A DNA stretch of 64,000 nucleotides from Pirellula sp. (GCA_013822735.1 PNKZ01000015.1:1-64000); one strand, 5' to 3'. Positions 9,041 through 19,136 are shown, counted from the first letter of the stretch. Notes: generated from the letters alone by a model not told the origin. Translations and numbers: made by a program.

Positions 9041-10111
9041 ATGCCCAACCGAAAGCCGCCATTCATCGAGTTTCCAATTGCATCCAGTGACGTTGAGACT
9101 TTGGCCGCTTGCCCGGTATGTGCGGGCTCGTCGCTGGAGAAAATCGCCGAAGTCGCGGTGGACGGGGAAGTCACGTTTCTGACAACCGCCGTTTGTCGAA
9201 CTTGTGGGTTCATCTTTCGCCGGAGCCGGCCGACGCCTGCCTGGTTTGAGCAGATGTGGAAATTGCGAGAGGAATCACAGCGAGACTTCGGAGGTTCGCC
9301 TTTCAATCCGGATATCGAGACCCACCGCTATCGGCGTTACCAAGCGACTGCAGCCGTGCTGACGCGTCACGGTTGCGGTCCTCGCATCATCGACGTCGGC
9401 TGCGGGCCGGCAACCGGGTTGCGTGCTTTTTTAGATGCCGGATTCAAACCGACCGGTCTTGAGCCCGATCGGACGCGCGCCCGCTTCGTCGACGTCCCTG
9501 GCGTTTTGATTGTTGAAACGACGGTCGAACAGTTTGCTGCGACGTCGCAGGAACCGTTCGACTCCGTGACTTGCCAGCACTCTCTGGAGCACTTTCATCA
9601 GCCTGCAAAGGTGCTCACGGCCATTGCCTCTTTGCTGGCGGATCACGGGCTCGTCTTCCTTGAAGTGCCCGACTGGCGGCATTCGGTGCACGACTGGCAC
9701 GACGCTCTCTATGTAGCTCACCTTAGCAACTTCATCGCGAGAAGCTTAATGTTGCTCGCGAGTTCGGTCGGGCTGACCGTGATCGACCGAACTTTTCCTC
9801 AGGGAGACGGCCCCGGCGAATCGCACTTGGCGTTGGTCCTTCGTAAAGACGCCGTAGTAACTCAAGAACTACCTATGCTGCCCGTATCGTTTGTCGATGA
9901 GGTGCGCGAGGTGTACCGCCGTGGACTTCCCAACGATGGAGTCGCTCAGCGAGCTTCGGAACCGGTGCGATTGTCCATTCCGTATATCAACGACCTCTCC
10001 CTGGCGTTCAAAGGCGACCCGACGCGCGTTCACTCCCAGGTGCGGCAAAATTTCGCCCATCGTACTCTGGCGTTCGACGCCGCTTCCGGCGTTTATCGGG
10101 TCGATCACTAA
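9041..10111 (+). CDS. Class I SAM-dependent methyltransferase with N-terminal zinc-ribbon-like motif
   Basis: 356 residues. Two cysteine pairs near residues 24-50 (CPVC and CRTCG) suggest a zinc knuckle like those of sugar or C-methyltransferases. A Rossmann methyltransferase domain follows, with SAM motif I IIDVGCGPATG, an acidic post-motif (GLEPD), and the Methyltransf_23-type motif CQHSLEHFHQPAKVL. The C-terminal ~100 residues are unassigned. The substrate is unknown; a sugar or small metabolite is the usual type. No clear ribosome site precedes the ATG. It stands alone, convergent with the RND operon. Confidence 0.85.
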   Translation: MPNRKPPFIEFPIASSDVETLAACPVCAGSSLEKIAEVAVDGEVTFLTTAVCRTCGFIFRRSRPTPAWFEQMWKLREESQRDFGGSPFNPDIETHRYRRYQATAAVLTRHGCGPRIIDVGCGPATGLRAFLDAGFKPTGLEPDRTRARFVDVPGVLIVETTVEQFAATSQEPFDSVTCQHSLEHFHQPAKVLTAIASLLADHGLVFLEVPDWRHSVHDWHDALYVAHLSNFIARSLMLLASSVGLTVIDRTFPQGDGPGESHLALVLRKDAVVTQELPMLPVSFVDEVREVYRRGLPNDGVAQRASEPVRLSIPYINDLSLAFKGDPTRVHSQVRQNFAHRTLAFDAASGVYRVDH

Positions 10112-10140
10112 GCGTTCGCTCCGCGGGTACTCTCGGACCG

Positions 10141-13100
10141 TTAGCTTCCGGCCGCGCCGGCATGAGTGGATATCACCGGCTGCATCGAAACTGGCTGCGC
10201 AGCTGCACCATTGCGGTCGACGAACCAGCCAAACCGCAATCCCCAGCGGCGGACGACGTTCGTCAGGTCGTCCCACAAGGAGTAGGCAACCGGCGTCAAC
10301 AGTAAGGTGAGTAACAGCGAAAGCAACTGCCCACCGAGGATGACCTTGGCCATGCCTGCGCGCGAGGCCGCTCCCGGCCCTTCCCCCATCGCCATCGGAA
10401 TCATGGCCGCCACGAGCATGACCGTGGTCATCAAGATGGGCCGAAGCCGCACGGCGTTGGCATCCAGAATCGCCTGGTCGCGCGGCACTCCGCGCTCCCG
10501 CAAAACATTTGTATAGTCGACTTGCAAGATCCCGTTCTTCTTCACGATGCCGAAGAGCATGAACAGCCCGAACATCGCGTAAATGTCGAGATTCGTCCGC
10601 AGCATGATCAGCGACATGATGGCGAAAGGAATGGTGAGCGGCAGCGCCAAGAGAATCGTGATGGGATGCACGAAGCTCTCAAACTGGGCCGCCAAAATCA
10701 TGTACATAAACAGAAACGCTAAGCCGAACGCGATCACGAAGTTTGCCATCGTATCGTTCAGATTCTTAGCCTGACCGAGAAACTCCCAACGGTAGTCGGC
10801 CGGAAGATCGAGGGTCTTCACAAAGTCGGCCAAGTCTTGCACGCCTTCGCCCAGGGCCTTCCCTTCGAGATTGGCGGAAACGACAACTTGCCGCTGCCGA
10901 GCGAATCGTTCAATGGTGCTGGGGCCTTGCGCTTCTTCAAACTTCGCGACGTTCCCCAATTCTACCACGCCCACGCCGGCCTTCGTCGAGGGAACGGTCA
11001 GCCGTGCGATTTCCGACGGGTCATCACGATACGCTTGGTCGGCGCGGAGCCAGACGTCGTATTGCTGATCCGCTTCCTTGTACTTGCTCACCGGATCACC
11101 GCCGACAAGCACATTCGCCGTCGATGAAACCGACTGAATCGAAACGCCCAATTCCGAGGCCCGTTCACGATTCGGAATGATGCGCACCTCCGGTTTGCGG
11201 AACGAAAGGCTCGTGTCGACGTCGACATAGTGCCCGCGAGATTTCATCCAGGACGTGATCTTCTCCGAGTACTCCTGCAACTTCACCATGTCCGGCCCGC
11301 GCAGGTTCAAATCAATCATCACTTGCCGGAAACCCGAGCCGGAAATTGCGGCCACGTCCTGCACGGCGGCCCGCAGGTCGGGATAGTCGAGCAAGATTTT
11401 GCGGGCGTCGACCATCACGTCACACTGCGAGAACTCGCGCTGCGTGAGATCGCTCAGCTTGCAATAGATCGAGGCTTTGGTTACTTCCCCCTGTCCTCGC
11501 GTCGTCCGTCCGGAAGTGTCGCCGATCGTGAGGAACGTGTTCTGCACGCCCCGCAGCTTCCGCAAGCGCGTATCGACTTCCGTCAGGATTTGATCAGCCC
11601 GATCTAGCGTAAAGCCTTCCGGCAGCGTGACGGCGACTTCAAATTCGCTTGTGTCGTCGCGCGGAACAAAGTCTTTGCCGACGACCGCCATCAAGCCCGG
11701 CGTGGAGGCCAGCACCCCAACGGTGATCAACACGATCAACCAGCGATGCCGCAGCGAAAACCGCAGCGACAGCATGTAGAAACCTTCGACGGCGCGCCAA
11801 ATCCAGCCCGATTTCGTCGAGTGCTTGGCATCTTCCGCCTTGAGAAACCGTGCACAGAGCGTCGGCGTCATGGTGAACGAGATGAACATGCTCATGAGAA
11901 TCGAGAACGCCACGACGTAGCCGAAGCTACTGAAGAAGCGCCCGACGCGTCCCCCCATGAAAATCACGGGTATGAAAATCACGAGCAGCGAAAGCGTCGT
12001 CGCCACCACGGCCATCGCGATTTCTTTCGTCGCCGCACCGGCGGCATCCCACGCGCTGAGGCCGTATTCTTCCATGTGCCGGAAGATGTTTTCGTGCACG
12101 ACCACGGCATCGTCGACCACGATACCGATCGCCAAAATCAAACCGAGCATCGTGATGTTGTTGAGCGTAAAGCCCATCGCATACATGAAGGCGAACGTCG
12201 CAATCATCGACGTAGGAATCGACAGCGTTGCAATGAGCGTCGTCCGCCAATCGCGCATGAAGAGCAGAATGGTGAGGCTCACCAGCACGCCGGCCAACAT
12301 CAAGTGGACCTGTACTTCGTGAATCGAGTTCTCGATAAACTTCGATTGATCGCGAATCACGGCCACGTCGATATCCGGCGGCAATAGCGTGCGCAGCTCT
12401 TCGAGCCGACTCTTTACCGAGTGCACCACGGCGACGGTATTGGTGCCGGATTGCTTTTGCACGATCAGGCTCACGGCCATGTCGCCCGCGACCGCAGCCT
12501 TGGCTTCAGCATCCGGCGCGGAATCGTCGGCCGACCAGAGTCGGCTGAGCCCGCGCGGCTCTTCGTACGAATCAGCGACGGTGCCGATATCGCGAATGCG
12601 AATCGGCTGGCCACGGCGATTGGCAATGATTAGGTCGGCGAAATCCGCCGGTTCGCGCACGCGGCCCATCGTGCGCAGCACCAGCTCGCGCGGACCTTGG
12701 TCAATGCGACCACCGGGTTGTTCCTGGTTCTCGCGAATCAAAGCCTGGCGCACGTCTTCGATCGTCAAGTTCTCAAACTTCTGCAGCTTGTCGGTATCGA
12801 TTGATATCTGCACGGCCCGTTGTCGACCGCCGACCAGAATGACGGCGCCGACGCCGGGCAACGATTCCAAGTCTTCTTTGATCTGCCGCTTGGCGATTTC
12901 CGTGATCTCGCGCGCATCACGTTTGCCGGAAATGGCGAGCGTCAGCACGGGCGCGGCATCGAGGGCAAACTTATCGATAATCGGCGCATCGGTGCCCTCC
13001 GGCAACTGGCTCAAGATCGTCCGCACTTTGGCGTCGACTTCTTGTGCCGCCACGGCACCGTCTTTTTCGAGCTTAAACTCGATCGTGATCTGCGAGATGC

Positions 13101-13359
13101 CTTCTTTGGTCGTCGAGCGCAATTGCTCGATGCCCGAGACCGTATTAACGATCTCTTCGATCGGCTTCGTGACGCCGGTTTCCATTTCTTCGACGCTCGC
13201 ACCGCGCAGCGTGGTCGTCACGGTCACGAGCGGCAAATCGACGTTCGGAAACAGGTCGACGCCCAAGCGAGGGTACGACGCCAGCCCCAGCACGATCGGC
13301 GCGGAGACGAGCATGGCCGTAAAAATCGGCCGCTTAATGCAGAGATCCCAGATCGTCAT
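10141..13359 (-). CDS. RND (HAE1/AcrB-type) multidrug efflux permease
   Basis: 1072 residues, the standard size of an inner-membrane RND pump. The N-terminal helix starts with the typical IKRPIFTAMLVSA. Two six-helix repeats frame two large periplasmic domains. The TM4 motif GLILAIGIVVDDAVVVHENIFR carries the proton-relay Asp pair, and the second half has LFGIVKKNGILQVDY. It exports hydrophobic drugs or metabolites by proton antiport with the adaptor encoded just upstream; its ATG overlaps the adaptor stop by four bases (ATGA). No outer-membrane TolC-type gene is present in the window. Confidence 0.96.
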   Translation of the reverse strand: MTIWDLCIKRPIFTAMLVSAPIVLGLASYPRLGVDLFPNVDLPLVTVTTTLRGASVEEMETGVTKPIEEIVNTVSGIEQLRSTTKEGISQITIEFKLEKDGAVAAQEVDAKVRTILSQLPEGTDAPIIDKFALDAAPVLTLAISGKRDAREITEIAKRQIKEDLESLPGVGAVILVGGRQRAVQISIDTDKLQKFENLTIEDVRQALIRENQEQPGGRIDQGPRELVLRTMGRVREPADFADLIIANRRGQPIRIRDIGTVADSYEEPRGLSRLWSADDSAPDAEAKAAVAGDMAVSLIVQKQSGTNTVAVVHSVKSRLEELRTLLPPDIDVAVIRDQSKFIENSIHEVQVHLMLAGVLVSLTILLFMRDWRTTLIATLSIPTSMIATFAFMYAMGFTLNNITMLGLILAIGIVVDDAVVVHENIFRHMEEYGLSAWDAAGAATKEIAMAVVATTLSLLVIFIPVIFMGGRVGRFFSSFGYVVAFSILMSMFISFTMTPTLCARFLKAEDAKHSTKSGWIWRAVEGFYMLSLRFSLRHRWLIVLITVGVLASTPGLMAVVGKDFVPRDDTSEFEVAVTLPEGFTLDRADQILTEVDTRLRKLRGVQNTFLTIGDTSGRTTRGQGEVTKASIYCKLSDLTQREFSQCDVMVDARKILLDYPDLRAAVQDVAAISGSGFRQVMIDLNLRGPDMVKLQEYSEKITSWMKSRGHYVDVDTSLSFRKPEVRIIPNRERASELGVSIQSVSSTANVLVGGDPVSKYKEADQQYDVWLRADQAYRDDPSEIARLTVPSTKAGVGVVELGNVAKFEEAQGPSTIERFARQRQVVVSANLEGKALGEGVQDLADFVKTLDLPADYRWEFLGQAKNLNDTMANFVIAFGLAFLFMYMILAAQFESFVHPITILLALPLTIPFAIMSLIMLRTNLDIYAMFGLFMLFGIVKKNGILQVDYTNVLRERGVPRDQAILDANAVRLRPILMTTVMLVAAMIPMAMGEGPGAASRAGMAKVILGGQLLSLLLTLLLTPVAYSLWDDLTNVVRRWGLRFGWFVDRNGAAAQPVSMQPVISTHAGAAGS

Positions 13360-14798
13360 CGAGCTTCCTTTCTCGGTGCGGCGGCTTCCAACGCGCCGGC
13401 CTGGCGAACGTCGGCATCGTGCGGTAGCGGTGCGGCAACCGCAGGCGTCGCCGTTTCACGGACGCGTACCTGCGAGCCCTCGGCAAGTTGCGAATGGCCG
13501 GTCGTCACGATGGCTGCGCCCGGTCGTAAGCCGCCGATCACTTCCACCCAGCGATGTGCGGCTCCCGCCGCGTCGCGCACTTCCATTCGTGTGCCTGTTT
13601 CTACCGGCACGGCGACCACCTTGTCGCCGGACAGCGCAAACAGCTTCGTAACGCCGGCAAAGCGGATAATCGCCTCTTCCGGCACGGTCACGGCTTGCGC
13701 ATCGCTACCGATGAGAATCGAAGCGGTGGCAAAGGAGCCCGGCTTTAAGCGGCGTTCGGAGTTGGGAACCGCGATCTCGACCTGAAACGTCCGGTTGGCG
13801 GTGTCGACCGTGGGATTCACACGCACCACGCGGCCGACGACCGTTTGACCCGGCAGACTTTCGACGGCTAAATCCACCGTCTGGCCGACCCGTACCTGTG
13901 CGGAGTGTCGCTCCGGGATGGCGGCTTGAAACTTCAATGGATTCTCGACTACGAGACGAAACAGCTTCGTCGGCGGCGAGGCCTTCACGATTTCCCCTTC
14001 GGAGACCAGGCGTTCGCAAACCGTGTACGAAGGTGACGCAATCGCACCGGCCGAGGCCGTCGACACGAGACTAATCTGCGACGGCACCGTGGCGACGGTG
14101 GTCAGCGGCGGGGTCACGATTCTGGCATCCCGCAACCGCTTTTCGGCGGTTTCCAGAATGGCCTGGCGATGCCGCACGGCCGCCAAGCTTTGCTCAGCTT
14201 CGATGACCCGCTGCTTGGTATCGAGCCGGGCCACGTCGAGATTTAGCTCCGCCTTTTGGAAGTCGTCTTTAGTGATGGCATTTCGGTCGACGAGCCCCTT
14301 ATAGCGCTCGTACGTTTCCGCGGCGTTCTCTTCAACGAGTCGGGCGCGCAGTACGCCCGGCAGCCCTCCGACGTCGAACGACTTGTCTGGAACCGCGACC
14401 AGCCCCAGTTTCGCAAGTTCCAATTCCAGCGCGCGCCCCATCTCTTGCACCGCCAGACGGAAATCGGCGTCGTCAATCTCCAAGAGCGGCTCGCCCGGAG
14501 CTACGACATCGCCGACGTCGTGCAACACACGGCGCACATGGCCGTCGACCAGCGGCGAGATTTCGATCTCTTCATAGCCGTGCAGCGTGCCGACGGTTCG
14601 GACGCGCCGCTCGATCGGCCTAGCCGTGGCCAGAGCGACGGTCACGGCCACAGCCTCGGGCTTCTTGGCCGCTGCTGAAGCCGCCGCTTGTTCGGCGGTC
14701 GCCGGTTTCGCATCTTTCCTCCCCGGCAACCAGCCGGCATAAGCGGCCGCGGCGACTCCTCCGCCGAGCACGCAAATCACAATCAGGAACTTTCGCAC
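13356..14798 (-). CDS. RND efflux periplasmic adaptor (HlyD/MexA-type membrane fusion protein)
   Basis: 480 residues starting at a GTG with GGAAAGGGA upstream. An N-terminal membrane anchor or signal (KFLIVICVLGGGVAAAAYAG) is followed by the barrel-sandwich (lipoyl-like) hybrid domain (GHVRRVLHDVGDVVAPGEPLLEID). A long alpha-helical hairpin and a second lipoyl half come next, then a beta-barrel (VRVNPTVDTANRTFQVEIAV). It bridges the inner-membrane pump and the outer-membrane channel. It is the middle gene of a tetR-adaptor-permease operon. Confidence 0.94.
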   Translation of the reverse strand: MRKFLIVICVLGGGVAAAAYAGWLPGRKDAKPATAEQAAASAAAKKPEAVAVTVALATARPIERRVRTVGTLHGYEEIEISPLVDGHVRRVLHDVGDVVAPGEPLLEIDDADFRLAVQEMGRALELELAKLGLVAVPDKSFDVGGLPGVLRARLVEENAAETYERYKGLVDRNAITKDDFQKAELNLDVARLDTKQRVIEAEQSLAAVRHRQAILETAEKRLRDARIVTPPLTTVATVPSQISLVSTASAGAIASPSYTVCERLVSEGEIVKASPPTKLFRLVVENPLKFQAAIPERHSAQVRVGQTVDLAVESLPGQTVVGRVVRVNPTVDTANRTFQVEIAVPNSERRLKPGSFATASILIGSDAQAVTVPEEAIIRFAGVTKLFALSGDKVVAVPVETGTRMEVRDAAGAAHRWVEVIGGLRPGAAIVTTGHSQLAEGSQVRVRETATPAVAAPLPHDADVRQAGALEAAAPRKEAR

Positions 14799-14847
14799 GA
14801 GATTCCCTTTCCTTGCGGCCTTCCCGCAGTTCGATCAATTTCGCGAG

Positions 14848-15534
14848 TTACTCAGACTTCCCTGCCGCGTCCTGCGGCAGGTATCGGGCAATTCCGCCGC
14901 GCGAGCGTTCCGCGTCGGTCAGCAGCCCGTGGAAGACGATGTCGAATAGGTCGCGCGCCTGCGATTCCAGAGCGCGCGTACGGCCCGACATGTGGTTGCT
15001 AAACATCGTTCCGTACAACAGATCGCCGAGCACGTTCTTAATCCGCTCGGTCGGGATGTTGCGGAAGCGGCCATCCGCGATCAGCCCGGCGAGCAGCAGC
15101 AGCCAGCCGTCGTCGGTTTCCGAGCACTTCTCTTTGTGGTCGAAGTAGCTCGACTTCCGATCCTTGAATTCGGCCCGCTCGAGAATGAGCAGCTCCACGA
15201 CCTCGGGGTTCTCGTCGAAGAACCGGAGGTAGCCGGTCATGGCGGCCAGCAACTTCTCCAAAGGGTCGGCCACAGCTTCGGCCGCCGCATCAACGGTCTG
15301 CCTCAGCCGGTCGAGCGACCGTTCAATCGAGGCTTCAAACAGTTCACGTTTCGTCGGAAAGTACCGAAATACGGTCCCTTTCGAAACCTGCACTACGTCA
15401 GCCAGTACTTGCGTATCGGCGTGGGCAAACCCCTTCTCCGCGAAGAGCTTCGCCGCGGCGTCGAGAATCGCCGCCCGGCGACGCTCCACGAGGTCTAAAT
15501 CAATGGGACGACCGGGTTTACGTGCAGTGCTCAT
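14848..15534 (-). CDS. TetR/AcrR family transcriptional regulator
   Basis: 228 residues. The N-terminal helix-turn-helix reads AILDAAAKLFAEKGF..VLADVVQVSKGTVFRYFPTKRELFEA, which is canonical for the family. The C-terminal ligand-binding domain is less conserved. It is the first gene of the efflux operon, 49 bases before the adaptor, and its own start lies 20 bases from a palindrome typical of TetR operators. It is therefore predicted to repress its own operon until an efflux substrate binds. Confidence 0.95.
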   Translation of the reverse strand: MSTARKPGRPIDLDLVERRRAAILDAAAKLFAEKGFAHADTQVLADVVQVSKGTVFRYFPTKRELFEASIERSLDRLRQTVDAAAEAVADPLEKLLAAMTGYLRFFDENPEVVELLILERAEFKDRKSSYFDHKEKCSETDDGWLLLLAGLIADGRFRNIPTERIKNVLGDLLYGTMFSNHMSGRTRALESQARDLFDIVFHGLLTDAERSRGGIARYLPQDAAGKSE

Positions 15535-15553
15535 ATTGCTAGCATATAGTTAT

Positions 15554-15565
15554 CTGACTGGTCAG
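15554..15565. promoter_or_regulatory. Putative TetR-type operator
   Basis: The core CTGACTGGTCAG has CTGAC/GTCAG symmetry and sits in ATCTGACTGGTCAGTCAAAT, the kind of TGACT-rich palindrome bound by AcrR/TetR repressors. It lies 20 bases upstream of the tetR start codon, consistent with autoregulation of the efflux operon. Confidence 0.6.
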
Positions 15566-15661
15566 TCAAATAATAGGTGCGCGTAGCGCGCGGATCAAGA
15601 CCAGTTTCTAGAGTTGCCTAGAGAGGCGTTGAAATACACGCGAAACGTCGCGAGTTCCGCA

Positions 15662-15729
15662 CATTTAGCCCCGGAGCTTGTCTCCGGGATCGCGTCGGCG
15701 CGCGCGGTCACCAGAACCGCGGCTAAATG
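15662..15729. repeat. Dispersed palindromic element, family A (degraded copy)
   Basis: The ends CATTTAGCC and GGCTAAATG are inverted, and the interior has the same CGGAGCTTGTCTCCG motif as the better copy at 59891-59953. It sits between the tetR promoter region and the 3' end of the PhyH gene. Confidence 0.6.
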
Positions 15730-15783
15730 ACTCGCGTGCACCGGCAATGCGCGCTCATAAATAGCATCGTCGCTATCCGGCGC

Positions 15784-16650
15784 TCATGCCTTCAGCAACG
15801 GAAAGAATTGCCCGTCGAGCGTCTGTCCGTTCGGCACCGGCGGTACGCCCTTCAAAAGCGGCTCATCGCTTGCCGATTTCACGCCGTCGCGCACCACGTT
15901 GAGCACCACGGCCCGGCGCGGCCGATCGGTTCGGTTTTCCTGCGAACCGTGAATCAGCAGCGGATGGTGAAACGCACACTCGCCCGCCTTCAGCTCGATC
16001 GCCGTCGGCACGAAGGCCGCCATCTGTTCATCCGTGAGCACCTTGCGAATCGCGTCCATCTTCCCCGCCAGCCCGGTCACCGGCAGCAAGTTCCAACGAT
16101 GACTCTTCGGGATGTACTGCAGACAGCCGTTGTCGACCGTCGCATCGTCGAGCCCGATCCAGCACGTCAGATGCGCCATCGGCACGGTCCGCGTCCAGTA
16201 CGAATAATCCTGATGCCACGCCACGACGCCGCCGTCGCGCGCCGGCTTGCAGAACAGCTGATCGTGCCAGAAGCGCACGGCGCCGTCGAGCAATTGCGAC
16301 GCCGCCTGTGTGAATCGCGGGTTCCAAAGCATGTCGTGAAACGTCGGCCGCGTGCGCCAAGCCCCCAGCGCATGAAAGAGCACCCGGCTCGGATCCGCCG
16401 ACTCGTTCGAATGGTACTCGTAAAACAGTTCGTGCCCGTCGCACTCCGGGTCAAACAGTTCGCTGAGCTCCGCGCGCAGCCGTTCTACTTGTTCCATGTC
16501 GAGCATGCGCACGCCGGCCAAGTAGCCGTTCTCGTGAAAGAAAGCCACTTGCTCGTCGGTGAGTCGGTACTTGTCCCACTCGGCCGCCGACTTCGGCAAC
16601 GCAAAAGCCTCGCTCACCAATTCATGCCGCAACGAAAGATCAGCCGCCAT
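15784..16650 (-). CDS. Phytanoyl-CoA dioxygenase (PhyH) family protein
   Basis: 288 residues. The family comprises Fe(II)/2-oxoglutarate-dependent dioxygenases with a double-stranded beta-helix. The metal-binding HxD motif is seen in [10 protein letters not shown], and the distal His with the 2-oxoglutarate-binding Arg in [18 protein letters not shown]. Planctomycetes have many paralogues of mostly unknown substrate. A GGGAGCG ribosome site precedes the ATG. No neighbour suggests its substrate, so the reaction stays open. Confidence 0.9.
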   Translation of the reverse strand: MAADLSLRHELVSEAFALPKSAAEWDKYRLTDEQVAFFHENGYLAGVRMLDMEQVERLRAELSELFDPECDGHELFYEYHSNESADPSRVLFHALGAWRTRPTFHDMLWNPRFTQAASQLLDGAVRFWHDQLFCKPARDGGVVAWHQDYSYWTRTVPMAHLTCWIGLDDATVDNGCLQYIPKSHRWNLLPVTGLAGKMDAIRKVLTDEQMAAFVPTAIELKAGECAFHHPLLIHGSQENRTDRPRRAVVLNVVRDGVKSASDEPLLKGVPPVPNGQTLDGQFFPLLKA

Positions 16651-16739
16651 GCGAAACGCTCCCTACCGAATTTGCCGTGCGCTTGTGACGCTACGATGCT
16701 AACGACGGCTCAAGACACTGACAACTCCGCCCACCGCTC

Positions 16740-16814
16740 CTGTAGGGAACGCCCTCCGTGGCGTTCCGAGCCCTACGAGCAATCGCGGAACGCCGCGGAG
16801 GGCGTTCCCTACAG
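16740..16814. repeat. Near-perfect long inverted repeat (29-base arms)
   Basis: Arms 16740-16768 and 16786-16814 are complementary at 28 of 29 positions around a 17-base loop; each begins with CTGTAGGGAACGCCCTCC or its complement. It lies between the PhyH start and the 3' end of the TPR membrane protein gene, both on the minus strand. It could be a mobile palindrome (REP/MITE-like) and would also act as a strong RNA hairpin. Confidence 0.85.
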
Positions 16815-16841
16815 AAACACACGCGCACGACTCCAATAACA

Positions 16842-18839
16842 TCACCCGTCGCGAAACGGCTTGCCGGCCTCGTACAGCTTCAGCGCCGTCCGAATCGATT
16901 CCGCCAACTCGGCATTTTTCTGCGACACCGCGAGTTCCAACCCCCGCTTCGCCGCGGCGATCGCTTCCGGAAAGCGCCCCACCTCGGCATACGCGGCCGA
17001 AAGCACGTAAGCCGCTTGCGGATCGGTTCCTCCGGCGAGTTGCTCCGCGCGCTCCGCGTAGGCCACCGCTTTCGCGCCGTCGCGAATCTTGTCGTCAGGA
17101 TACGTCGCCAACACCCAGGCAAGGCTCCCGAGCCCGACCGGCTTCTCCGGGCTAAACTCAAGCGCGGCTTCAAACTGTGCGATCGCCTGCCGCGGGTGAC
17201 CCGATTGCAACAGCGCCATCCCGTAAGCGTCACAGATTTCGGCATGTTGCGGGCGTATCGTCTGCGCAATTTTAAAATGCGCTAGGGCGTCGCTCACGTG
17301 CCCGAAGTGAAGTTGAATGTTTCCCAAGTGATAGTGAGCATCTGCGTACACCGGCTCCAACTCCAACGCGCGCCGGAAATGTGTCGCGGCCAAGTCGGTT
17401 TGTTTCATCACCAACAAACACTGCCCGATATTATTGTGCGACACGGCGTCGTTCGGGCGCAATTCCAACTGCCGCTCAAAGTGGGCTTTGGCCTCGCTCA
17501 CGGCATCGTGTTGCAACAGATAAACGCCGAGGTTGTTGTGCGCCATCCAGCAATCGGGATTCTTCGCCAGCGTGTCGTTCCACAAAGTCGGCAGATCGCG
17601 ATAGATATGCGTTTGCCGCCACGTGAGGCTCGCGATGATCGCCAGCAGTGCAAGGCCCGCGACCACGCCGGCACGTAGCCCAGGCACGCCGCATCGCCGC
17701 AAGAGCAGCGTCACCATGGCCGTTTCCAGGGCGATGAGTCCCAAGCTCGCCACATACTGAAAGTGGTCCGCGACAAACGAATAGCGCATCGGAAACACGT
17801 CGACAAACCCGAGCGCAGGCAACAACGTCCCTCCGAAGAAGAGCACCGCCGCAATCGGCCCCCGCCCGAGCCGCCCGCGCAACTTCCACAACAGCGCCAC
17901 CAGCCCCGCGGCCGTGAGCGGGTACAGCCACTGACGCGGCGACGACGTATCCAAATTCCAATACGGGTAGATAAACGCGAGGTTCGTCGGCCAATGGAGC
18001 TTGCCGGCGTAAAACCAAACGGCTCGCCCCGCGATGAGGAATCGGTCGCCGATCGAAAAATTCCAATCGTCGCCGCTCGCGCCGACCTGGTGCTTCTCCA
18101 GAAACGCCGTCAGCAAACCGAGCACCAATCCCAAGCAGAAGAGCGGCAGCGTCGCGACGACTTCATCTCGCGTAATGCGGCCGCGCTGCCACCACGCCAA
18201 AATCAACATTACCGCCGGCAGCGAACAGGTGACGGTCTTGCTCAGGAGCGCCATGAGAAACAGCAGCGCCACGAGCCCATAAGCGCGACGATTCCACGGC
18301 TTCCCATCGCGGCCGGTCTCCGCCGGCGCGGAGTTCAGCCACACGAGTAGCGCTGCAAGATAGCACGCCAGCGACAACACATTCTTGCGCTCCGTGACCC
18401 AAGCGACGCTCTCGACGTGCACCGGATGCAGCGCGAAGATCGCCGCGGCGAAGTAAGCCCCCGGAATCGCCAGCCGGCGCAAGACGAGCCAAAACAGAAC
18501 GGCGTTGGTGCCGTGGAGCAGCACGTTCACCGCGTGATATCCGGCGGGGTTCAAACCCCAGAGCTGATACTCGAGCCAGAACGTACTGTGAACCAACGGG
18601 TAGTACTGCGGCGTCGCAAACGGATCGGTCCAAATGCGCACGAGGCCTTCCACCGAGCGGAGCGCCTCGTTGTTGATGACGTAAAAGTCGTCGTCCCAGA
18701 TGAAGCCGCATTGCAACACGGGCCAGTAAGCCGCGGCCGTAATCAGCAGCAAGCCCAGGGCGGGCAACAGGCGCGACATGCGGCGGCCTGCGACGTCGTT
18801 CGCGTCGCGATCCTCGGCGGTGGATTTCAGCTGTGCCAT
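16842..18839 (-). CDS. TPR-containing multispanning membrane protein (TMTC-like, GT-C fold)
   Basis: 665 residues. The N-terminal ~420 residues hold many membrane helices with conserved loops: an acidic WDDDFYVINN motif after the first helix, and HPVHVESVAWVTERKN. These match the TMTC/dolichyl-phosphate-mannose-type glycosyltransferase-C architecture. From about residue 440 come several tetratricopeptide repeats (WMAHNNLGVYLLQHD; AVSHNNIGQCLLVMKQTDLA; ADAHYHLGNIQLHFGH). A role in protein or surface glycosylation is plausible but inferred. No ribosome site is obvious. Confidence 0.82.
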   Translation of the reverse strand: MAQLKSTAEDRDANDVAGRRMSRLLPALGLLLITAAAYWPVLQCGFIWDDDFYVINNEALRSVEGLVRIWTDPFATPQYYPLVHSTFWLEYQLWGLNPAGYHAVNVLLHGTNAVLFWLVLRRLAIPGAYFAAAIFALHPVHVESVAWVTERKNVLSLACYLAALLVWLNSAPAETGRDGKPWNRRAYGLVALLFLMALLSKTVTCSLPAVMLILAWWQRGRITRDEVVATLPLFCLGLVLGLLTAFLEKHQVGASGDDWNFSIGDRFLIAGRAVWFYAGKLHWPTNLAFIYPYWNLDTSSPRQWLYPLTAAGLVALLWKLRGRLGRGPIAAVLFFGGTLLPALGFVDVFPMRYSFVADHFQYVASLGLIALETAMVTLLLRRCGVPGLRAGVVAGLALLAIIASLTWRQTHIYRDLPTLWNDTLAKNPDCWMAHNNLGVYLLQHDAVSEAKAHFERQLELRPNDAVSHNNIGQCLLVMKQTDLAATHFRRALELEPVYADAHYHLGNIQLHFGHVSDALAHFKIAQTIRPQHAEICDAYGMALLQSGHPRQAIAQFEAALEFSPEKPVGLGSLAWVLATYPDDKIRDGAKAVAYAERAEQLAGGTDPQAAYVLSAAYAEVGRFPEAIAAAKRGLELAVSQKNAELAESIRTALKLYEAGKPFRDG

Positions 18840-18959
18840 TACGAGAAGATTTCGCGCTAAGACGCAACGACGCCAGGAACCGCCAATAGATGAACGATCC
18901 CCATACTAGCCCCGCTCTCGCAAGCGAGGGGACTCCCGCGTGGGACAAAGGCACCAATC

Positions 18960-19105
18960 TACCACAGAGGCACGGAGAACACGGAGGGAAACGTAGGATT
19001 GCAAAATGCAAATTGGCAATTGCAAATTGCAAAATGGGCGCAAGCGAGACGCGCGGCAACTTCTCCCATTTGCAATTTGCGATTTGCAATTCTCAATTTG
19101 CAATC
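18960..19105. repeat. Dispersed repeat, family C (TTGCAATTTGCAA-type), copy 1
   Basis: It begins with ACCACAGAGGCACGGAG and contains many copies of CAATTTGCAA-like words in opposite orientations on either side of a short non-repetitive centre. A related element with the same start and words lies at 22716-22857. The rest of the 18840-19136 gap shows nothing else. Confidence 0.7.
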
Positions 19106-19136
19106 ACGCGGCTGCGCCGTGCCGACCCACCATCCC

